From Lumbricus terrestris (taxonomy: Eukaryota; Annelida; Clitellata; Crassiclitellata; Lumbricidae), in contig OX457053.1 of assembly GCA_949752735.1 (NCBI GenBank), positions 23,955,682-24,019,681 on the forward strand: a DNA stretch of 64,000 bases, in the 5' to 3' direction. Numbering within the stretch: position 1 is the stretch's first letter; each line of letters starts with the position of its first letter. The notes below the pieces were generated by a model that searched no databases, was not told the origin of the DNA, and saw only the letters and a list, made by a program, of their open reading frames with translations. This document shows positions 35,579 through 47,302 of the stretch, piece by piece. Position numbers and translations under genes: made by a program.

Positions 35579-38500
35579 AGACAGTTGGGAATTTAGAATA
35601 TAGTTAACGCCTGTTCTGCTCACAGACATACATACGTCCAGGCAGGCATAGACATTCTTAGCCAGAGAGAGACGGTACCAGGCAGCCATGCACAAGCAGA
35701 CTGACGGAAGCAGACATACAGACAGATACATACAGGCAGGCATACATGCAAGCAGTCGAATACAATTGTCACGTGAAATTCTATCTGCTTTTGGGCGCTG
35801 ATTGTCCGAAGGCGGCGGATCGCGAGCAGCCGACGGTCGGAGCAGCAGCGCTGATTAAGGCCCTCGCCGTCCGTCCGTCCGTCCGTCCGCCCTTGGTCGG
35901 TCCGCCGCCTGCCGTCCGTCCAGGCTGCCTCCTCCGTCAGCGGCGACGATCCCCGGCCGACCAGCTACCGTGCGCCGCTCTCGCTCTCTCGTCAGTCGAC
36001 GGCTGCCTTAGCGTTTAGGCTTTGTTGTACGTCGGTCGTCAGCCGGGCGGCGGCGGCAAGTGTGGCCGAGACGCCGCCGCCGGGTGGTGGTCGTGGTCGC
36101 CGCCGTAGAAGCCTAGTGTGTGGACGGGTGATGCTGGAGGGTGCGAGGCCGGGCTGGTGGCGTCGCGAAAAGGGGTCCGTCGGAAAAAAAACGACACGGC
36201 TGTTGCTTGAAGTGATTTACAATATCTGTGGACGCTTGTTGTTCCTAAATATAGAACTGTTATATTGCGAAAGCGTATGTTGGTGACTGTTGTGCATTCG
36301 CTTCCCGGAATTGCATTTTGTTCTAATTTTAGCCGACTAATTCGAATTGTGTATAGACTGTTTGAGTTTTGGTTTACGTTCATTGTTTCGAAAGCATTGT
36401 TCTCGGTCTCTTTTTATATTTCGAAGACCTGTTTCTTTAGAAGTCTTTCACACGACACGGCAACCTCTTTTGCCTCGACCTGACTACTGGGAAGCAAGTG
36501 CAGCTCCTTGGGAGAGCAATTTGTGGGATGTAGTGGTGTAGTGGAAATGTTCGTTGCCTTGTAGCCGGAGAGTTGCAGGTTCGAATCCACCTCGAGCCGC
36601 CATGTAGGGACCATTGGGCAAGAACTTCACTCGCAATTGCTCAGCATTGGGCATGAAACTTCAGTTCTGTGTCCATACTTAGTTGGCAGTGCTTCTGAGT
36701 AGGTTTCTTGAAGGGGCGATATAACAAGTGCACATACAAACATAGAAACAATTCCGGACCATTCAACAGACCACGTAAAAAAGACTCGATTCTGCATAGC
36801 TGCAGTTCGTGGAAAAAGAACCAAGAGCACCCAACCTCCTTCTCTACAGAACAGAGCGGACTGTGGCCTTGGATGCAGAGCGGCAACAAAGCTCTCACAA
36901 GTAGCCTAGTACAAACCATGCTGGTTGCTGCTCCAGCACAGGGAACCTATACTTAATGTTTGGCTGGGAAGAGAACCAGTGTTAAGATAACTTTGGGAAT
37001 TTGTTCAATAAGACGTACGGCAGAACACAGGACTTGGAACTCCGCCACTTGTTGCATTCTGCCAGTGCCAGTCCCGATCCTGGATAAAGTAGGAGGGCGT
37101 CGCTAAAGGTCTTTGTTACCACACAGTGACTTTAAACTACAAATACCACCACCCAAGACTTGGTACAGGCAGGCTGAGATGAAAGAATGCACCAAGGATG
37201 GTGATCAAACCAGTCTTATAGTGAACAGTCAATCCATTTCTTCAGTATCTCTTCTATTGCTTTCACATTTTCTAACATTCCTACTAGTGCTCTGTATATA
37301 TAAATAAAACATTGTATTTATTATAATTTTGTCGAGGGGTGCGTACGATACATCTTAAATAAAAATATTCTATGAGTTTGTTATTATTAATGTTAGCGTT
37401 AACTTATTTATTTTGAACATATTTATACCGCTCCTTCAAGATTATCCACTCAGAAGCGCTCTCAACTCAACTTGGCTAAATAAGACCATCTTAAAATTAG
37501 GATAGAACATGGTGGATTGATCCCTGTTCACTAGGCAGAGTGCCACAGTCCTGAAGTCTATTCCAGGTGGCAAGGCCAACGACGGAGAATGCTAGGCACT
37601 GCCTTGCGTTGTTCTCCTTGCGAGGGAGAAGAAGCCGAGAAGAGCATAGTATTTATATTATCATAAAACATTGCTTCAGGGCGCTTGGTATTTTGCATGA
37701 ACGGAGTGCAGAGTGGGATCGTTTTTTTCTTGTCGTGGTCCCGTTTCGACACCACACCGACGAAATTACCGCCACAGCCACTACTATCGCCTTCCAGCTC
37801 CTACATGGTGAGCAACGGCTCCAGAGGCAGCGACGGACTGGAAAGGGTTAATGCGGACTTAGAACACTGGCTGGATGGATGGAGGCCGTGGGGGACCTTG
37901 ATGGGTCTCTGGTGTCTGTCTGTCTGTATGCATGCTTGTCTGCTTGTTGCTGTTTGTCAATATGTGTGTATGTGTGCTTATGTATGTATGTCAGTCTGAC
38001 TACTTGTCTTTGTGCCACTCATTTTTGCATACCTACTGTGCTGTCTGTCTGTCTGCCTATCTCAGCTTGTCTGTGTCTGTTTGCTTGTTCTTGTCTTGTT
38101 CTTGCTTGTTCTTGTTCGCATGTCTATGTCTTCTTGTCTGCTTGTGTGTGTGTTGTGTGTGTTTGTCTGAGTACTGGTGCTTTTAAAGTTTTGCACTGAT
38201 AACTTTGTCTGTCTGTCTGTTTGTCACTGTCTACATGTCTGTTTGTCACTGTGTGCGTGTGTGAGTGTCATCTATTTGCCCGTCTGGTTGTTGCTGTCTA
38301 TCTGTCTGTTTGTCACTATCTATTTGCCTGTTTGTTTGTGTTTTTGTCTGTCTCTATCTATCTGTATGTGTTTTTGTGTCTGTCTCTATCTGTCTGCCTG
38401 TTTGTCTGTGTTTGTGTTTTTATCTGTCTCTACCTATCTGTCTGTGTTTTTGTGTCTGTCTCTATCTGTCTGTCTGTTTGTCTGTGTTTTTGTGTCTGTC

Positions 38501-39987
38501 TCTATCTATCTGTCTGTTTGTCTATCTGTCTACTTAGCGTAGATTCTTCGTCTAACCCTTGGGATATTTTCCTCAGTGTGCAAGCATAAAATGTGAAATG
38601 TATATAATTATATATGCCGCATTGCCATGGTAACCATTTTTGCCGGAGACGCCACTTTGCTATAGTGACCATTGAAACCTCATAGCTGGTTTTCTGTGAG
38701 GCCATTGAATGCCAGTTGGTGCCAGTGCTAACTGGGTCAAGGGTAACCAAGGTCACTGTTTTGCCCTCCACCTTCTTAGGCGAATGTTGCAGGATTATGG
38801 TGGCTTTTGATTGATAGTGCAAGTTTGATTGGTGGATTGATGTTGCTGAAGTCAAGTTTGATTGACTGTAATCTGGTTTGAGTGATTGATTGATCAAATA
38901 GCATTGCTCTTTGGATTGTGAGAATTGATTGGGTTGCAATCATTGGTTGGTTGGATTGCTATAATTGATTGACTCGATTGTGATAATTGATTGACTGGAT
39001 TGTGATCATTGATTGACTGGATTGTGATCTTTGATTGACCGATTGTTCATTCAAGATTGATTGTTATTATTGAGCAAGTTGTCGCGATTGATTGGTTGAT
39101 TGATGGCTTAAGTTGGATTGATTAATTGTGACTATCAATCACTTAGTGAAGGTGATGGATTGAGTGTATCAGGGTCATTCGTCGGTCTGTCTCATCATCC
39201 ATCTGCACTTCTTTCGTGGGGCATGGTGTAGGGTATGTTCGATGCCTTGGAGCCAGAAGGTTGTGGTTCCAATCCAACTCATACCACCACGTAGGGACCC
39301 AGAGCATGTCCTACACTTGTAATTGCTCATGCACCTCAGTGTGAAACTCCAATTCAGTGTCTGCGCTGTTGTCGGGAGCGCCTCTGAATAGAATTCTTGA
39401 AGGGGTTGTAGTTCATGCTTTTATGTTCTTGAATTGAATCTAGAACTGCTGGGGCTCAGTCTCAATCATTCGCCTCAATTGGTTCTTATCTTTGGAATGC
39501 TCTTTCTTTCTGCGTTTGCTCTACACTTTCATCTGGCAGTCTCTCTTCTTCTCTCTTTTCTAACCTGCCTCTTCTTGTGGCACCTTGCACACTGGGAGTG
39601 CTTCTGAATGGTTCACCCTACCAGACACACTTTGCGATTGGTCAAATCATTTGATTGGCTGATTGATTGTGATATTGATCAATCAATTGGTTGATGTGGT
39701 GGATAAATTGACATTGATTGATGGATTGATTGCGATAATCAGTTGATCTGTGGAGGTGATGGATTGATTGATTGATGGATTGATTGTTGACTTGACCTGG
39801 AATTGATCATTGGATTAATATTGATGAATGTGATTTTATGTGAGTGAAAGGATCTTCAGAACTTGAATGACAAGAAGACTTCAACCAGTTAAAAGAAGCC
39901 CAGATGTGTCAAGTGTCAACCCTATCCACTTACACACATGCACACATATGCACAGTTGCAGGCCTATACAAACACTCGCATACTCGT

Positions 39988-40053
<66 letters not shown>

Positions 40054-40497
40054 GCATGCACTGGTCCTCAACTCCTCATGGTCAAATGAATGTTAATTAT
40101 AGGAACAGATAAAATGAGATTTAGTACACCGGTGCTACTAATAATAATGAAAGCCTGCTGACGCATAGAATGGTAGTGTATTACGGTTATGCTTGTATAT
40201 ATATATATATATATATATATATTGGCATGTTTATATATATATATGAGTATATAATATATACACACATTTATATGCATATATATATTATATATATATATTG
40301 TATATGCTTGTGTAATCGACTCGTGCGTTCTATGCTGCACCCACTCAGACATACACGTGTCTATTGGTTTCATTTGATGTTGATGTATGTAACTGGGTCA
40401 GCATCGGAATCTGAAGGGAGGCGGTGGTGGGGAGAGGTGACTTCCTGCCATGGCAAGGACCTAGGCGGCATCGGCACGCACGATACGTGTATGTATA

Positions 40498-40531
<34 letters not shown>

Positions 40532-43500
40532 CGTACTTCTATATTGTATATATTGTGTATATATATATATATATATTCACACATTTCTGTGTGTATGCAT
40601 ACACACACATTTGGGTGTGTGTGTACACATGTAGATGTATAGTGCATAATATTTATTTGGCTGGGTTTGTGTAATGTATACCGTATATATATATATCATC
40701 TACTGTGTGTGTGTGTGTATGTATGTATATATATATATCATCTACGAACTAGGAACAGAGCCAAGTCCCAGGTCATATTAATATTTCAAAATATGTAAAT
40801 AAGGTAATTTGCATAATATATTCATATCAACATTAATATGTATCATATAAAATAAATAAAATAATTAAATTATATGATGCATATTAATGATTATATGAAT
40901 ATATTATGCAAATTTCCTTATTTACATACTTTGACATATATATTAATGTGACCTGGGACTTGGCTCTGTTCCTAGTTCGTACTCTATAATTATGTTTGTT
41001 TAAATAACAAGTACATGCGGGTGTGTGTCATAAGTGCATGCGTGTGTGTGTGGGGGGAGGAGCTTAGATAATTATGCAGATTTATGCATGCGGATTTGAT
41101 GATGTCAGAAAGTTACCCAGAAATCTAAGTTCCGCACAATCTGCTGTCAGTGTCGGGTTGATTAATAGTGGGTTATCATAGGAACGGTAGAGGCGTGGTG
41201 GTGGTGGTGGTGGGTGGGAAATGTTTCTTAAAATAACCGACGCTGCCATGAAACTGGTGCAGTAGTCATAACATTGTGACCTGGATTCGACTTGGGAGGA
41301 TTCTTTCCGAGAATGCCAGATTAATATTTTTATTATTTAAAACTCATTTCCCTGAAAGCTATATAATGCATATGTTCTTAATATGGTGTGCTTAATTAGT
41401 TCTGTAATATTATCCTTAGTGTTATTATGGGATATGGTGGTGTAGCTCTGTGCCTTGTGACCATAGGTTGCAGGTTCGAATCTACCTCAAGCCCAGTACT
41501 GCGCAGTGACCTTGGACAAGTTGTCTGTGAGAAAGATGATGGGAAACTACCTCACTCATCTCATCCCCTGTTGGCCATGGACCTGCCTTCATGCAGAGTA
41601 CATCATCCTCATCATCATTGTCATTGTCATCATCATTGTCACCATCCTCATTAATCCCTATGCAGATTAGGCCAAAAAAAATAATGTTGTGTTTCCGGTA
41701 ACCCGACCGACCCTCTTTTATTGCCGCGACTCAAATAATTTTGTACAAAAAATTTATTTAAAAAAAAATTTTATGAGAAAAAATTTTTTTTTAGTACAAA
41801 AAATTTTGTCTCCAAAATTTTTTTGACATAATACGGTGACATTGCCTTCCGTATAGAGATGGATCTTAGGCAAAAAATGTTGTGTTTCCGGTAACCCAAC
41901 CGACTCGCTTTTATTGCAGCGACTCGGAAAATTTTGCGTAATTTTTTTTATTTACATTGACATTGCCTTAGAGTTTCACGCCTGCCTAACTACTTCCTGG
42001 TTGCCAGTCTTGAGAAACCTCTAACCTTATCATTCTCACTTGAGTCACCTCTAACGGTGACTAGGGAAAATAAATCTAGCAACCTCTAGGTGTAACTAGT
42101 CACTGGCTCGATCAGTCTGGAACGACCCCAAGCAGTGATGTTTTGTTCGTGCTCATCTTCCCATTCCCTTCCCACTTTATCTTACCAGAAAGGATGTCAA
42201 CAAAATGAAATTAATAGAATTGTTTTCTAGAGCAATTTTAGGTACAGGGAAATAGGCAGTTTATACTTGCTTAGAACACGTACTTTGTTGCAGTGTGTAC
42301 CTATAATTATGCAAAAAAGAGTATTTCGGTATAATTTTTCGTATAGTCACCGTATAAAAATATTTTACCAAAATAAAAATATTTTTCGACCTACCTACCC
42401 AATTTTTTTTAGCTCTGTTACCGGAAACACAGCATTATTTTTTTTTGGCCTTAAGCGTGTGCTTTATTAGATGTGTGTGCGCACACGTGTTTGTGCATGT
42501 ATCTCATATATCGGTTTATATTATCCCCAAAATTGGAATTTGATTGGTTTAATTTTTCTTGCTGAGGAGAATGGCATAATTTGCCATGCAGTCATGGTAT
42601 CACACTTTAAGGGAAAATCACACTGTAGGTCTGTGGTTAGAATTTAACTGTACATGACATTACGACAGCCTCCCAGTTTATCAGCACCACCTATTGAATG
42701 GAAGGCTGAGTTAACCTTATGGGGCTAGAACCTGTATCCGTCTGATCTTTGTGCCAGCGTGCTACCATTCGACCATCACCCTAACCCAGGGACCTACCAC
42801 TGTTCTAACCTACCTGGGTTCAGTTGAAGCATTGTTCTAATTCGGCAGCTGGTGTGGTCACTCTTATCTCTATCGATCTATGCTAGCATTCGTTTTTCCT
42901 ATACCGGACTACATGTGCCACATTGTGCCAGGACTGCATGTGCCAGTTCACTGGCCGGGTTGAGTAAGAAGCCTGGGCGCATTAATTTTCATTTGCCGTG
43001 CAAACGTTCATTAAATTTTAAGCAAGTGAAACTCGAGAACATAGAGAGAGAGGCAAATTTGGCTGAGAGACAGGCAGAGCGGGCACGAGCAAGATAGAGC
43101 ACGAGAGAGACAGACACACACAGAGAGCGAGAGACAGACAGAACAGGTGACTGGGAGGCAGAGAGAGGGGGGGAGATAGAGCAAGCAGGGGACAGAAACA
43201 GAGCACGAAAGACAGACATACAGAGCAAAAAACAGAAGCAGACAGACAGAGCAAAAGAGAAGCAGGCAGACAGAGCAAAACAGAAGCAGACAGACAGAGC
43301 AAAACAGAAGTGCATACAGACAGAGCCAGAGAAGCAGACATAGAAGCAACACTGTGACAGTGTACAGCTGCAGTCAATCTTTGCAATTTAGTGCAGGACG
43401 GAATGAATCTTTTCTGACGCTGCGTTTCTATTTGTGGCTGCATGTAACTTAGCAGCCATGGCTTCCTTTCGTATGGTGTCATAGTTGTTATCATTCATTC

Positions 43501-44489
43501 AAGTATTTATATAGTGCCTCTTCAAAGAAACTACTCAGAGGCGCTCCCGACTCCAGCACGGCCACACAGAACAGTTTTTAAGAGCTTATAGAATGTGTCA
43601 GGTAGGCGGTTGGCCAGCTCTCTCCTTTGCCGTCTCGTCCTTCCACCCACGTTGGAGTCGAGTTGGCTAGGGGGGGTTAGGGGGAGGAGCAAAGACCTTG
43701 AAAGACGTATCTGCCCTGGCCGGGATTTAAACCCTCAACATTTCAGTTGACGACTGCAGGCTAATCCTTATTCCTTAAGTCCCTTAAATCTTTTTTCTTT
43801 TGCCGTGGCTGGGCTGGGAGCGCCTCTGAGTAGTTTCTTGAAGGGCGCTATATAAATGCTAATAATGAATGAATGAATGAATCACTCAACTACGCAGTTA
43901 TGAATTTTCAAATGCCTTTGAATGCGCAGACGCCCCCCTGCCTAGTCAGTTGCTTGTTGCTGTTTAACTGCACTGTGTCATCAAAGATGATTTAATAGTG
44001 TCGCCCTCCTCCTTTATCTAGGCCTGGCACTGGCACTGCCGAAGTACGACGAGCAGTGGCGGAGTTTGCCTAACCAGTTACATGTTTAAAGACACTCCCA
44101 ATTTCAAAGATGATTTGTGATATCGCCCTCCTCCTTTATACAGGCTTGGGACTGGCGCTGGCAGAGTGGTGCAGCCAGTGGCGGGGTTGGCCTAGTCAGT
44201 TGCTGGTAAGACTAAGAGTTTATATTATGGCCAGGCAAAGTCCTGGACGGCGACTCAGTCAGTCTGTCCTTGCAAGATCTATATATCCTGCTGGCTGTGT
44301 GTGTGATGTCTTGGGCTTGGCTGCGTCTGTCTGGCCGCCGATAGCCAGGCCATCATGTTATCCTGATCCGCCCGAGGCGTGTGTAGGGCTCGACAGACCG
44401 GCTGGCTTTCTGGTCCAGTAACCCTGTTCTGAACGGCGGGCTGTGTTGAATATGTATATGTGTGTGTATATATATATAATATGTATATA

Positions 44490-44546
<57 letters not shown>

Positions 44547-46522
44547 GATCTGGAGAATTCCTTCGACGTGAGTGTGTGTCTAATAATAATATGGTGGCAG
44601 TTGCCCTTGCTACTACCACTACTACGCCTTGAGAAGAATTACCATGATCATGCAGTTTACAGATGGATGGTGTCATGCACAAGTGGACCAACCACCAAGT
44701 TCATTATTGTCCAGAAAACGATTATTTGTGAATTACTCTTTCGTTTCGAATGGAAAAATCTTGAATTAATTCATGTAATAGTAGAAATGTGTTATTGATA
44801 AACGAGTAATATTGGTTTCAATAATTTATTAGAGATTTTGAAAATAAAAAGGAATTTGTGAGTTGGTCCATTTGTGTCCTGGGAATTTGTGGATATTGTG
44901 AGTTGGTCCATTTGAATCCCAAGGAAAGTGTGGGTAATTGTTTCATTCTGAGGGTGCTAAATGGATCCAATGACTAGTAGTAGCATTAGTAGTGGTAGAA
45001 GTAGTCATATTAGTGGTGGCAGTAGTAGTAGCAATAGTAGTAATTGTGATAGTAGTAGCTGTAATAGTAGTAGTTGTAATGATGGTAGTAGCAGTAGTAG
45101 TAGTAGTAGCAGTAGTAGTAGTAGCTGTGGTAGTAGTAGTAGTTGTTGTAGTAGGAAATGGTTGTAGTAATGGCTGTGGTGGTGGTAGTGGTGATAGTAG
45201 TAGTGGTAGTAGTGACAGTAGCAGTGCTGGTGATTGTGGTGGTGATAGTAGTAGCTAGGTTATTGTAGAATTTGTGATGGTGGAAGTGGCAGCAACAGTA
45301 GCAGAGGTGGTGGTTATGGTGGGGGAGGTGGTGGTGATGGTAGACCATGTAGTATGCATTTTGTCTTACAACACTGTGTCCCAACAAAGATCATTAGAGT
45401 CGACGTTCCTCTTCTTCGAGGGTTGTCAGAGTAGACCTAGGAATAGTGCAGTTACTAATGACTGCCCGATGCCAGTCAACCAAGGCAGGCTGTTAGTACA
45501 GAATGACCTTTTTGAAGCTGTCAACGCTCTGCGTGAACTCTTTTCAGACATTAGCCTCATCATTATAAAGTTGCTAGCAATTATAAATTACAAATTAGCT
45601 AGCAACACCCAATGGCAGGCAACAATATTCAAAACTGTCCCTTTGTCTTAAGACTTGTTCTCGATGGATTCGTCGCACTGGAAGTGCCACTGATAAGCCT
45701 ATACGTTGTGCAGTGAGAAGCGCTTTATAACTCATTAAAACAAAGTGGGAAGACTATGCATTATTGAGCACTTATTCAAGTAAAACAATCGTCAACCAGT
45801 AAGTCTTTTGACCATCTGGACATGCTTCTATCTCCATCTCCGTTGCGTGTTTACTTAGTTGGTCCAGTTGTGTCCGTATAGGCCTACGATATGCGTGCGC
45901 AAATGGACCAAGTCACGTCTATCTATGGTTAACGTGTCGTTTGGACGTGACTTGGTCCAATTGTGCATAACAGAGTCGTCTGGATTCTGTCATGCACAAT
46001 TCGACCAAGTCCAAAAGTGCTTAGCTATTAATTAATTATTAACTAATCATTTTGATGGGCTATGAGGTTGATTCTAGTGTCAAAAAATGCGAAATATTTT
46101 TCTTCATTTTATAGAAAGATAAAATAAAAAATGAAATTTTTGTGGTTGGTCCACTTGTGCTGGACACCATCCAGATTTCTCTAGCGCATTTGAGGAATTA
46201 CCCTCCTGTGATGCGTTGTAAGGAATTTACAAGTGGGGGCTTTGAACGTGTTCAATTGTGGGGGAAAATGTTATGAATGTGTTGTGTGGGATTGACATAC
46301 TTTGTGTGTCAGAAGTTCAGAACAGACGGTCATAAATACCCAGTGTTGTATATTATTTATAGAGCATAAAGGCAGAATGCGTATAATATTACACGTATGT
46401 AGCAAGCCTTCCAGATAAAACCACTTACGGTACTTTCAATGTCTTTCATTATTTACGTATGTATATCTCAGATTATGAAAACTCCTTCAGTGTATCTCTG
46501 AAACTGTCAGAGTACTTTAATG

Positions 46523-46585
<63 letters not shown>

Positions 46586-47231
46586 TTTATATAGCTGCTT
46601 TCGCAGAACTTTTAAAAGGAGTAAGTTGCTTGATGTGTCCGACTCTCAGTACTTAGTAGTCGAGCGATGGTTTCGAGACCCATATCTGTTGCATTTGGCT
46701 GAGCGTTCTTTATCTGGAAGAGAAGCGATTGCAGTTTTCCAGGAGTCTCTATTAACATGGAAGCCTGGTTTTTCGATGGAATGAATTGGAAGGCTGAAAT
46801 GTGTAGGCTGAGGATTCAAACTGTACGACCTGTAGTAGATCTGTGTTTTCTGTGGCACCTGCTGTTGTACGGTATCTTACAAGGCATCGTGAGCGCTTGG
46901 TGGATAGTGGAGCAGTAGTAGCAACCAAAATAAACATTTAAGAGTTCTTCTCTGTATTCAGTTGTGTGTACTGTCGGTGTTTTGTGGAAATTGCCTTTTT
47001 GTTAGAGTTTATTTTTAAAGCTTTTTGACGGCGTTTCAACTTAGAAGTAATCTGCATATGTTTGTACATTGTAGTTTGGAAATGTGTTGTTGGTTGGTAT
47101 TATTACCATGTAATCTATGATGGTGTGGTATTTATACCGTTTGCAACAAGATGATTTTGCATCAGTACAACTGTGATGGCATTGCTTCAGCAAAACTAAA
47201 ACTGTGACAGTTTTATAAGGCAACTTAAACT

Positions 47232-47302
<71 letters not shown>

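Noticed and set aside
45274..45651. 125-codon plus-strand frame
   Set aside because: Half is GTGGTG/AGT microsatellite, the rest has no recognisable motif and lies inside the 44665-46172 element.
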